From Aphanomyces cochlioides (lineage: Eukaryota; Oomycota; Saprolegniomycetes; Saprolegniales; Verrucalvaceae), in assembly GCA_019828595.1 (NCBI GenBank), contig JAHQRK010000008.1:1860001-1924000 (forward strand): a stretch of DNA of 64,000 nucleotides. The letters are read 5' to 3'. Below, one piece after another: positions 51,757 through 63,210 of the stretch; positions within the stretch are counted from its first letter, which is position 1; every line of letters begins with the position of its first letter. A model generated the notes under the pieces. That model saw nothing but the letters and a program-made list of their open reading frames with translations. It was not told the DNA's origin and did no database searches. The position numbers were made by a program, and so were the translations under genes.

Positions 51757-54700
51757 TTAATTTGGGGCTGAAGGTTGGAGCGCGAGCAAAGTCGGGTACT
51801 TGGCTACCAGTGGGCGATAGACAGGTTGTCTATGCAAAGTATTGATTGCTGAAATTGCTTCCACTCGTTGAGGGCTGTCAACTTCTTGGAGGCGAAGCCA
51901 TCTGCGGATCGATGCATGCCATCGGATGAAGCTGACTTCTTGCCAAATTTCTGGCGGAGGCGGCTCCTTCGATTCGAACTTGGCGGCGTTGTGCGTTGTC
52001 CAAATATAGTGAAGGTTGGAAGCACACAGAAGAGCCCAGAGCACAAACAGTATGTCTTGAAGCTGGCTACCGCGTTCGTTGACTTGAAAGCGGTCGATGT
52101 TGGTGATGGCAGTCCAATCGAAATTGACACCGAAGCATCGCCAAGCGGTCGCGTGAAAACGCCAAAGGGGATACACGCGAGAGCAGGTGTGGAAGGCGTG
52201 GTGTTGGTTCTCCGGTGCGTCGCAATTGGTATAGACACAGCAAATTACGTCTGGCTGCTGAGGTTGCAAGTAGAACAAGCGCGAGTTGACAGGCAGCATG
52301 TTGAACAACAGTCGAAACCAAACGTCGCCATGGAGGGGAGGCGGCCAACGGCATGTTTTGCGGATGAGTCGCACGTAGGTCGCAATATCTTGTTGCTCGA
52401 CGCGGGACGATGTCGCCACTGGGTGCGGTTTTCCATCCGAAGGGGCGTGATGCGCCAAACGTGATACGAGTCGCTTGGGCCAACGCTCGAAGGATAGCAA
52501 TTGATCTTTGAAAAGTGCCTTGAAAGGGTGACTTGTTGTATCGATATCGGTCAAAGCAGTTCCAGTTCGAACGCCAGACGTGCGGAGGACTTGGTCGAAT
52601 ATCTTGGTGAGGTGGCTATAAACTTGACCAGCACTTCGGGTGCTGCAAATCCCATCGCGCCGTTCGCTTGTAACGTCACTTGTGCCGCACGGTTGTTGGA
52701 TGACAGTCGATCAATAAACGCAGCTCTTGTAGGCCATGTCCCTTGCCGTGTCAAGAAGTCTTTGAGGCAGTGGAAACCGTTTTGAGACGCATGTCTACAC
52801 CATCGACGACACAGAGCAGTCTTCACGACATTTGATGTAGCACCCGCAGGACCAACTTGCAGAGCGGGGTAGGATGTCAGCCACACGGGGAGGTTCAAAA
52901 GTTCTTCGAGGCTTGGTGGCGAAGCGGTTCGCTTGGCCATAGGTGTGGCGGCCCATTGATGCCAAATGTCGTGCCAAAGAGGATGCAGCTCCCACAAAAA
53001 CAACCACTTGGAGCTGTGGTTGGGGAAGTACGTGAGAAAGTCGAACGGGTGGGTGTCGCGATACAGCTTGTTCATGACACGGGAAAATTGTCTCTTGACA
53101 AGCAACTTCCATGGGGCAAATGTGTTGGGTGAATTGGGCTGCATCAAGAGTTGGAGCCGCAGCAGTCGCTGAGTCCGAAGCTTCGAAGCCACATGCGGAA
53201 TACCGAGGCCGAGTTTTTGATCGAACTGCCACTTGCGGCAAATAGTTGAGCGATGATGGTCGGTGATTTGCGTCTTCCGACCAAGGATGTACTTGTTGAC
53301 CATTCTTTGCCAAACGGCAACCATCGTTGGAGGCACATACACTGCAGCCGTGACATGCCATAACAACGACAACAACATGGTCGATACGATGAGTTTGCGG
53401 CCTTGGATGGTTCGCGCACGACTTCCCCACGTTTGAAACGCAGCCAGAAACTTGTCGTTCAGTTGCTGGACTTGAAAATCGCGCGGCAGTCGGTGGCCAA
53501 AGAGAATACCAAGGTATTTCACTGGCTTCTCGCTCGGCAAGACGTTCAAGAGGCCACCATCGTCGATGTCTTCGATATCGAGATTGTTGTTGAGCGCCAA
53601 AGTCATGCACTTGGCAACGTTGAGACGAGCTCCAGACACAGAGCAAAAGTCTTCGACAATTGCCATTTGCTCGACCGCCGCTTGGAGGGATGACGAGAGT
53701 AGAGTCGTGTCGTCGGCAAAGTAGATGCTCGTCAGTGAGTCTCCATTTGGAAGGGGAATACCAAAATCAGGAGATCCGCGTAGCATTTCGCCGAGTGGCT
53801 CGAGGTAAAGTACGAAGAGCATGCACGATAGGGGGCAACCTTGCTTGACTCCGCGGGTAGGCCGTATGGTAGGGCCAAGACCGTCGTTGAAAATGATCTG
53901 GACCAGAGGCGTATTGTAAAGCAACTGAACCCAAGACACAAATGTGGGACCGATGTTCATCTCCTTGAGTACGTCGAAGAGAAAGCCTTGGTCAACCATA
54001 TCGTATGCCTTGGAAAAGTCGAGAAACGTCGCGTAGTAGTCGTGGTCTTCATTGGTACAGAAAGTCTGCAATGCTTGTACCAGCATCACGTGGTCGTGCA
54101 AGCGACGGCCAGGGACAAAACCAGCTTGGCTTTGGGTGAGCGAGGTATGGGGCAACTTGTGCAAGACGGTAGGCCAGCGCCCGCGATAGAATCTTGACTT
54201 CAACCGACATGAGAGTAATCGGCCGATAGTTGCCAGGGTCGCCTCTGTCTCCAGCCTTGAACAAGAGCGCCACTGCACTTCGGCGTTGTTGGAGCAGGAG
54301 GTGACCGTGATGGGTGAGTTGGTAGTTGAACACCTTGAGCAGGATTTGGGCGAATACGTCCGGGGAGACTTGAAAGAAAGCTGCAGGCCAGCCGTCTGAA
54401 CCAGGAGACTTGTTCGGGTTCATAGACTTGAGCGCGCCGCACAGGTCTTCCGCCGTGAGAGGACTTTCCAGAGCGTCGCGCTGTTCTTGAGTGAGACGTC
54501 GAGTAATGGCTCGAATGATAGCTCGGCGACGGGCCCGATTCAACGGTGGTTGGTCTCTTGGAGTGACCATGATGTTTTTCCAATGAGACGTAAAACCAGC
54601 CTTGACTTCAGACGGGTCAGTCGACGTTGCACCGTTGATTGTCACGGACGAGAGCGGCACTTTGATCCCCTTGGGTCGACGAAAAAAGTGACTGGTACCT

Positions 54701-55911
54701 CGCTCGTTGACGTTGGCGTGAAAGTCGAATTGCTGATCCAGGTTGAACTGTCGGTACTCGCTGCGGGCAGTGTCAAGGGCTTGACGGGCGGTATTAACAA
54801 TGGATGTCTCAACGAGTCCCATGTCGAATGCTCGGCGGGAAGTAAGCCACTTCATCTTGAGGCTGTTGAGTGTGTACTTCATCGAGTCAATGTACTGGCG
54901 ATGACTGACTTGGAGACGCTTCTTCATTCTCTTCAACCAGCCGTACCACTTTGCGCCAAAGTTTTGAGTGTCGTCTGCGCGCATCTCGTCCAAAAGTTGA
55001 TTGGCTTCGGCCTTGATCGCTGCGACTACTTGAGGGTTCTTTAAGAGCTCACGGGGGAGGCGCCAGTAACTTCGGTCGGGAGCTCGCTGCTCGCAGGAGA
55101 GGACCACTTTGTGTTCCATGTGGTCGCCTGCAAAACTGCTTGGGGAATAGCTTGAACGTGCGTACGTTTGAGCGACGATATCTTGGTCCACAAACAGGTA
55201 GTCGAGGCGGTTGCTTCGACCAGGGCCGCTGTAAACGCGCTCGTTGGGGTGGTGCATCCTCCACGCATCGGTAACACCAAGTGCTGAAAGCCAGGCAATG
55301 CATTCCGCCTTACCAGCGTTGTGGTCTTGGCGAGGTCGAGTCGCGTCCAGATGCTCCTCCAGGGGTAAGTTGAAATCGCCTCCGACAAAGTGAATGCTGT
55401 CGTCTTCAAAGTCGCGAGGCAGGTCGTCGAAAAACGGTGCTCGAGAGTGAGCGATAACCGGGGCATAGACGTTGTGAAAGTACACAGGAACGCCGTCCCA
55501 CTGAGTTCGAACAACCATGTATCTTCCAGGTCGGTCATGGGTGGTCAAGTGTTGCAGGTCGAGGAATCCAGGCATGGATCCATGGAAATACGATGCCACA
55601 CCGCAGCGCCGATTGTTGAGTGAGTCGACGCGATCAGTGCGGAGATCGTTGGTGAAAAGCTTGTATTTGCCAACGCCTACTTCGTTGTTGAGGTGGAGTT
55701 GGAAGGTTTCGAGATGTTTGATGTTATTGATTTTGGTTTCTTGAAAGAAAACGGCTTGGGTCGGAATTTGGAGTCGCCGCGCCACAAGATGTCCGTTGTC
55801 TTTCAGCCCATTGAGGTTGGCAGTGGTCAGTTCGAGTATGGGGAACTTGGTGAAGAGACCGGCCGCGACCACCTTAGCCACGGAACGCGACAGACGTTGC
55901 GTTCGCAACAT
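51757..55911 (-). pseudogene. ORF2 of family B (EN-RT-CCHC), two frameshifts
   Basis: EN motifs TTANLNGL, FFQETKI, HNVYAPV, GGDFNLP, NRLDYLFVD and AGDHMEH; RT motifs NYRPITLMSVEV, QAGFVPGRRLHDHV, FLDFSKAYDMVD, GVKQGCPLSC, YFADDTTLL and KYLGILFG; finger CX4CX7HX4C (CVYTNCDAPENQHHAFHTC). Breaks: one extra base at the T3 run 54131-54133 (before QAGFVPG) and one missing base at G3 52638-52640. Unlike A and C, an ATG exists at 55911, ten codons before the conserved VAKVVAAG, overlapping the end of ORF1 by 38 nt. With breaks repaired the length would resemble family A. Confidence 0.9.
55861..55876 (-). promoter_or_regulatory. ORF1 stop / ORF2 overlap, family B
   Basis: TAAGGTGGTCGCGGCC in sense: ORF1 TAA at 55876-55874 overlapping ORF2 in the +1 frame, as in families A and C. 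Confidence 0.55.
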
Positions 55912-58872
55912 CTCCCAGCATGAGTGTCTGAGTGTCGGGTTGGAACATCACTTGGTTGTCGAAGGTGGGGTCCAGGGAGCCAGCCTCATGGAATTCCAGG
56001 ATCGTGGTCAAGACGTATCGCGACTTCTCGTCTTCGCCGGCATACAACGTTTCCATGATATTCCAAATCAAGAGGCCGAAGCTCGTGTCAAGCAATATGG
56101 CAGATAGCGATATGCCCGACAAACAGCGGGAGCCCAAATGAGAAGCCAGTGCAGTGACCGGGTACTTGGTAGAGGCCACGATCGCAGCATCACTGTTGTA
56201 GTACGTTGGAGCATGAATGGACAAGAGAACTTCTGCCACAGCCAACACTTCTTCCAGGTCGCCGCGGTGGAGGGAAATCTCGTCGCCGTCAATGGTAGTA
56301 TCGATGAAGTCGATGTTCTTGAATAGCTCGATGTTGCTGAAGATGGCTTGAACGTGCTCGCGGGTCATACGCACACCCCACGTCAATGAGTACAGCTGGG
56401 AGAACGGTTTGTCTCCACCCAAGTCGCTCGAAGCCACCGATGGAGGAGGCGTTGTCTCACAAAGTACTCAAAGCACGCACGGTCTTCATCAAAAAGTCGG
56501 TGCAGTTGCAAGCCAAATTCAATCGGGGAACGCTCGAGATGGCTACACAGCATGTCGACGCGGCCGTCGTTGATGAGTTGGGCAAGGTTGAACGAGCTGT
56601 TGGTCACTGCATCTTCGACTTGGGTTGAGAGATGCAATGGAACTTTGGCTGTCTTGGTGTCGAGGTCTTGTAGTTCGGCGAGAATTTCGTCAAGAGACAT
56701 TTCTATGCGCTTGGGAACGCCATCTTGGATCTTGGTGCCGCCGACAAATTGACCGGACGTAGGGAGGTGGGGAGGGTCATCCGAGACGTCCAGCTTGGGT
56801 ACAATCGTTGAGATCTTGTAATCGCCAAACTGAGCAACGTGTTCCTCGGGGTTGACACACACACGTTCGTCGAGGGCTTCAAACATGTTGGGCGAAATCC
56901 AAGAGCGGCCATGCTCGGGGGAATCCACTTGCTGTTGCGTCTTCTTGCGCTTGCCTCTCGACGCCTTGACGCCAGTCCACTGCGGAGGGTTGGCTTGCGC
57001 AGTTTTCCGACGTTTTGGCGCCTTGGGAGTCGAAGAAGGCGGGTTGGTTGGGCTGGGAGCTGGCTTGTTCAATCCATATTGGCGGGACGTTGCATCAAGG
57101 TCCAAACGAACCAAGTTCTTGTCACGAAAATACCACCCTTGACCGTACACGCGGAGACAACGGCCCTTGAAAAGAATTTCTTCGACGAGACGGCCGTCGC
57201 GCTGTATGGTCGTTGGTACGGAGGTTCCTTCAAAGTAAAGGCGGTACCGAGAGCTCGCCATACCGCTTGAAGAGGAAACGTTGGGGTAGGAGCCCCACAG
57301 GAAGCGTGGCTCCAACTTGGTCATGACGTCGAAGATCAGGCGCTCTTCGTCTTGATCTTGAAGGCCTTGAGGGATGTCCATGAAAAATCCGCCGAGGACG
57401 TGCGGAACGTTCATCGTGAAGTGTTGGGACGAGCCATCTCGAGCGACTTGAATCTTAAACGCGATGCCTCGCAGCTTCGTCATCGCTTCGTGAGAGGCAA
57501 CACCCCACTTGAGCATGCGGTTCGGGATGTCCTTCTCGCATCTCACAATGTCAGCAATCGCAGTGTCGAGGCCGAGGGCTTGGTTGTCGAAAAGGATCGA
57601 TGCCATGGCAGCTGAAACATCGATGGTCTTCGTGTGTGCACCCGTGGGCATCTGCAACCAGCCGACGATGCCGCGCGCCGAGTGCTTCTGGATCGGGAGG
57701 GTGTCTTCAAACGTGAGGGTTCCAGCAGCACGCTTGCGAAGGAGGGGTTCGAGTTCCTCCATCGTGGGCTGGTAAGGAGCAACGTCCTTGGTCTTGATGG
57801 CCTTGGCAGACTGAGACCGCTGTTGCGCTTGGAAGGCCCATACGTCGTTGGGGGCCTGGCGGTTGTTGGGTTGGCCACGGCCAGGTGTCTGGGCTCCGCC
57901 AGATTGAGAAATGTTTTCCAAATGCGATCCGGGTGAAGCCTGAGACGATGGCTGGCGGACTGAGTGAGAGTCCGAGTCGTGCGTCAGACCAACACTCAAG
58001 CGTGCGTCAGAGGCTTGGTCTTGTCCGGACCCTGTCCCATGGTGGACAGAGTCACACGTTTGACCTTCACTCGCGTTGGACTTCGAGAAGCTTCCATGGG
58101 TGACTTGGTCTTGAGTATTCCCATGACCAACACTGGCCACAGGGTTGTTCGCGATTGTTCCAGATCTTGCCCGATGATTCTTCGAGAAGAGACCATCACT
58201 CATGGAGCGACTAGTCTCGATGGGATCTTGACCTGTCGCCAGAGTGGACTTGTCGCTCGGGGGATTCTTTGAGAAGGGACCTTCACTCAGGGATGGACTG
58301 TTCTCGAATCTTCCTTGACCTGTCGTCATGTTGACGTCGGTGCTTGAGCGAGTCTTCAAGAAGCCACTATCACTCGTCGAGAGAACATTCTCGAAAGGAA
58401 CAGAACCCAACGGAGTCTTGCCAGGCAAGCCACCATCACTCACGATGGACGTGGTTGATGGAGATTCTTCGGGCAAGGTCGTTGACGTCATGAGCACATC
58501 TTCCGAGGTTGGAACGCCGTCTTGCCAGGCTTCGTCGCAAGTGTCAGAGGTCGTTGGATCATTCGCGGGATCGCAAGCCTTCGTCGAGCGAGTCACAGGC
58601 AAGGGTTCAAAACGGCGCGGTTTCGAAGGGGTTGCACGTTGACGTGGAAACGGAACGCGCGTTGGAGTAGGGAGCGGATTCGTAGACGCGTCATGATGCG
58701 AAGCGTTGGAAGCATCGTCGACGTCCTCTTCCAACGACGACGCCATGTCGGTATCGCTTGGGGATGGGTCAGCAACGACGATGACGTCCATATCGCTGGG
58801 GCTGGACGCCGAGGGAGAGAACGCGGAGGAGCAAGATGGGGCACGAGGGTTGGTCGAGCGGGTAGCAACCAT
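55874..58872 (-). pseudogene. ORF1 of family B, one frame break
   Basis: Starts at ATG 58872 (MVATRSTNPRAP). The N-terminal half has repeated Ser/Gly-rich modules (FSKN recurs). The core parallels family A: VWAFQAQQRSQSAKAIKTKD, LTFEDTLPIQKHSARGIVGW, SSRYRLYFEG and KGRCLRVYGQGWYFRDKNLV. The frame changes near 56415-56437, between RWLRA and DLGGDKPFSQL; this break is not in a homopolymer. The final piece ends VAFRG then TAA. Confidence 0.87.
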
Positions 58873-58925
58873 ATTGTCAGATAGCGTAGAGTGGTACTGC
58901 GGGGTAGCTGGCAAATTGGAAACTC

Positions 58926-58998
58926 GCTCCTATGGCTCAGTTGGTAGAGCGTCAGTCTCATAATCTGAAGGTCGCCAGTTCGATCCTGGCTGGGAGCA
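58926..58998 (+). tRNA. tRNA-Met: tRNA-Met(CAU)
   Basis: Reference sequence, regenerated at the 5' end of the family B LINE. Confidence 0.96.
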
Positions 58999-59978
58999 GC
59001 CTCTTTCATCCCTTTTTCTTGCCGCACTTGAACCGACATTCTCACAAAATCAAGCACACTACCATCGACACACAACAAGTATCACTCTGTCCCCTCGTCG
59101 TCCAAATAGCACCACCAGTCAACTAACACACACATTCCATTTGCCACACAAGGCCAGACGCATCGAAATGTTGTACCAACACACTACTCAATATACCTGC
59201 ACCGACATATGCGCAAGTCTGTGAACGCGGCCAAAAACATCGCTCGTTCAGTCCTCCTGAGATCTCTTCTTTGCATGCACTCATGCCACTTTGTGTCGTG
59301 ACAACAAGAACACTACTAAACACCGCGGTCCCAATCACTGATCACATGTATTACCTCGTTAGACGCAGAGGCTTAATATTGAATCCCCACGTTGCTTGAT
59401 AAACGAAAGGTTGACAATACGACAGGAAAAACTCACGAATGTCTCACTCTTAGCTCTCAAAAGCAGTTCAATAGTGCCAGTGATTTCGATAGTAGTGTCT
59501 ACAGTCGAAATGAACCAGGGATCGTAGAGTCTCCATATTGCGAATACTTTTACACAAATGAATGCCGCTGTGGCTACAGTGGTAAAGTGTCAATGGGTTT
59601 GTTTTGAATGGAATGAGAAGTGTGTTTACGCAAGGACTCGATGTGTTTGTGCGCATCCTTCCAGCAAGCATACATCAAGAAAAGTGTAGCGTCGGTCACC
59701 GGGGTAAACGCCATGCATTTGTATATGTTTCTAAGGTTCAAGAATACATGAGAAAGGATCCGTCGATGAGTTCCAGCATTTTTAGTCGTTGGTGGCATGT
59801 ATGAAGTCTTGTAGACGTCAGTATCTCTATTTTTGAGGTGGTTTCAAGTGGAAGAAATGTTTGAATTTTTGGTAAGGCGAAAGATGGAGTGCGAGTAGTT
59901 TGAGACGAGAGTGGGGTATGAATAGGAAGGTGTTTGAATGGTGGATTTAGAATTTGAAGTGTCCAATCAAGGCATGCC

Positions 59979-60051
59979 GCTCCTTTGGCTCAGTTGGTAG
60001 AGCGTCAGTCTCATAATCTGAAGGTCGCCAGTTCGATCCTGGCTGGGAGCA
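59979..60051 (+). tRNA. tRNA-Met: tRNA-Met(CAU), A7T acceptor variant
   Basis: gctccttTgg reads gctcctTtgg with T at position 7, giving a T7-T66 mismatch at the base of the acceptor stem. It may still fold. The change also alters the 14-nt LINE target. Confidence 0.9.
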
Positions 60052-61031
60052 GCCTCTTTCATCCCTTTTTCTTGCCGCACTTGAACCGACATTCTCACAA
60101 AATCAAGCACACTACCATCGACACACAACAAGTATCACTCTGTCCCCTCGTCGTCCAAATAGCACCACCAGTCAACTAACACACACATTCCATTTGCCAC
60201 ACAAGGCCAGACGCATCGAAATGTTGTACCAACACACTACTCAATATACCTGCACCGACATATGCGCAAGTCTGTGAACGCGGCCAAAAACATCGCTCGT
60301 TCAGTCCTCCTGAGATCTCTTCTTTGCATGCACTCATGCCACTTTGTGTCGTGACAACAAGAACACTACTAAACACCGCGGTCCCAATCACTGATCACAT
60401 GTATTACCTCGTTAGACGCAGAGGCTTAATATTGAATCCCCACGTTGCTTGATAAACGAAAGGTTGACAATACGACAGGAAAAACTCACGAATGTCTCAC
60501 TCTTAGCTCTCAAAAGCAGTTCAATAGTGCCAGTGATTTCGATAGTAGTGTCTACAGTCGAAATGAACCAGGGATCGTAGAGTCTCCATATTGCGAATAC
60601 TTTTACACAAATGAATGCCGCTGTGGCTACAGTGGTAAAGTGTCAATGGGTTTGTTTTGAATGGAATGAGAAGTGTGTTTACGCAAGGACTCGATGTGTT
60701 TGTGCGCATCCTTCCAGCAAGCATACATCAAGAAAAGTGTAGCGTCGGTCACCGGGGTAAACGCCATGCATTTGTATATGTTTCTAAGGTTCAAGAATAC
60801 ATGAGAAAGGATCCGTCGATGAGTTCCAGCATTTTTAGTCGTTGGTGGCATGTATGAAGTCTTGTAGACGTCAGTATCTCTATTTTTGAGGTGGTTTCAA
60901 GTGGAAGAAATGTTTGAATTTTTGGTAAGGCGAAAGATGGAGTGCGAGTAGTTTGAGACGAGAGTGGGGTATGAATAGGAAGGTGTTTGAATGGTGGATT
61001 TAGAATTTGAAGTGTCCAATCAAGGCATGCC

Positions 61032-61104
61032 GCTCCTTTGGCTCAGTTGGTAGAGCGTCAGTCTCATAATCTGAAGGTCGCCAGTTCGATCCTGGCTGGG
61101 AGCA
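61032..61104 (+). tRNA. tRNA-Met: tRNA-Met(CAU), A7T acceptor variant
   Basis: Same A7T change as at 59979; otherwise reference. Confidence 0.9.
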
Positions 61105-62084
61105 GCCTCTTTCATCCCTTTTTCTTGCCGCACTTGAACCGACATTCTCACAAAATCAAGCACACTACCATCGACACACAACAAGTATCACTCTGTCCCC
61201 TCGTCGTCCAAATAGCACCACCAGTCAACTAACACACACATTCCATTTGCCACACAAGGCCAGACGCATCGAAATGTTGTACCAACACACTACTCAATAT
61301 ACCTGCACCGACATATGCGCAAGTCTGTGAACGCGGCCAAAAACATCGCTCGTTCAGTCCTCCTGAGATCTCTTCTTTGCATGCACTCATGCCACTTTGT
61401 GTCGTGACAACAAGAACACTACTAAACACCGCGGTCCCAATCACTGATCACATGTATTACCTCGTTAGACGCAGAGGCTTAATATTGAATCCCCACGTTG
61501 CTTGATAAACGAAAGGTTGACAATACGACAGGAAAAACTCACGAATGTCTCACTCTTAGCTCTCAAAAGCAGTTCAATAGTGCCAGTGATTTCGATAGTA
61601 GTGTCTACAGTCGAAATGAACCAGGGATCGTAGAGTCTCCATATTGCGAATACTTTTACACAAATGAATGCCGCTGTGGCTACAGTGGTAAAGTGTCAAT
61701 GGGTTTGTTTTGAATGGAATGAGAAGTGTGTTTACGCAAGGACTCGATGTGTTTGTGCGCATCCTTCCAGCAAGCATACATCAAGAAAAGTGTAGCGTCG
61801 GTCACCGGGGTAAACGCCATGCATTTGTATATGTTTCTAAGGTTCAAGAATACATGAGAAAGGATCCGTCGATGAGTTCCAGCATTTTTAGTCGTTGGTG
61901 GCATGTATGAAGTCTTGTAGACGTCAGTATCTCTATTTTTGAGGTGGTTTCAAGTGGAAGAAATGTTTGAATTTTTGGTAAGGCGAAAGATGGAGTGCGA
62001 GTAGTTTGAGACGAGAGTGGGGTATGAATAGGAAGGTGTTTGAATGGTGGATTTAGAATTTGAAGTGTCCAATCAAGGCATGCC

Positions 62085-62157
62085 GCTCCTTTGGCTCAGT
62101 TGGTAGAGCGTCAGTCTCATAATCTGAAGGTCGCCAGTTCGATCCTGGCTGGGAGCA
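62085..62157 (+). tRNA. tRNA-Met: tRNA-Met(CAU), A7T acceptor variant
   Basis: Same A7T change; this unit differs from its neighbours in the spacer (gaacGtctc). Confidence 0.9.
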
Positions 62158-63137
62158 GCCTCTTTCATCCCTTTTTCTTGCCGCACTTGAACCGACATTC
62201 TCACAAAATCAAGCACACTACCATCGACACACAACAAGTATCACTCTGTCCCCTCGTCGTCCAAATAGCACCACCAGTCAACTAACACACACATTCCATT
62301 TGCCACACAAGGCCAGACGCATCGAAATGTTGTACCAACACACTACTCAATATACCTGCACCGACATATGCGCAAGTCTGTGAACGCGGCCAAAAACATC
62401 GCTCGTTCAGTCCTCCTGAGATCTCTTCTTTGCATGCACTCATGCCACTTTGTGTCGTGACAACAAGAACACTACTAAACACCGCGGTCCCAATCACTGA
62501 TCACATGTATTACCTCGTTAGACGCAGAGGCTTAATATTGAATCCCCACGTTGCTTGATAAACGAAAGGTTGACAATACGACAGGAAAAACTCACGAACG
62601 TCTCACTCTTAGCTCTCAAAAGCAGTTCAATAGTGCCAGTGATTTCGATAGTAGTGTCTACAGTCGAAATGAACCAGGGATCGTAGAGTCTCCATATTGC
62701 GAATACTTTTACACAAATGAATGCCGCTGTGGCTACAGTGGTAAAGTGTCAATGGGTTTGTTTTGAATGGAATGAGAAGTGTGTTTACGCAAGGACTCGA
62801 TGTGTTTGTGCGCATCCTTCCAGCAAGCATACATCAAGAAAAGTGTAGCGTCGGTCACCGGGGTAAACGCCATGCATTTGTATATGTTTCTAAGGTTCAA
62901 GAATACATGAGAAAGGATCCGTCGATGAGTTCCAGCATTTTTAGTCGTTGGTGGCATGTATGAAGTCTTGTAGACGTCAGTATCTCTATTTTTGAGGTGG
63001 TTTCAAGTGGAAGAAATGTTTGAATTTTTGGTAAGGCGAAAGATGGAGTGCGAGTAGTTTGAGACGAGAGTGGGGTATGAATAGGAAGGTGTTTGAATGG
63101 TGGATTTAGAATTTGAAGTGTCCAATCAAGGCATGCC

Positions 63138-63210
63138 GCTCCTTTGGCTCAGTTGGTAGAGCGTCAGTCTCATAATCTGAAGGTCGCCAGTTCGATCCTG
63201 GCTGGGAGCA
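63138..63210 (+). tRNA. tRNA-Met: tRNA-Met(CAU), A7T acceptor variant
   Basis: Same A7T change; last tRNA in the window. Confidence 0.9.

Larger units (their letters stand above)
51600..58925 (-). mobile_element. Full-length family B LINE inserted in tRNA-Met
   Basis: 7326 bp: short 5' UTR similar to family A, ORF1, ORF2 and a 157-nt 3' UTR. It has no ORF3. The 3' end shares short blocks with family A (caatgggga, ctaatattgcc, ggctcatccca) and a hairpin. Base composition is more GC-rich than A. As assembled it has one break in ORF1 and two in ORF2. Confidence 0.93.
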
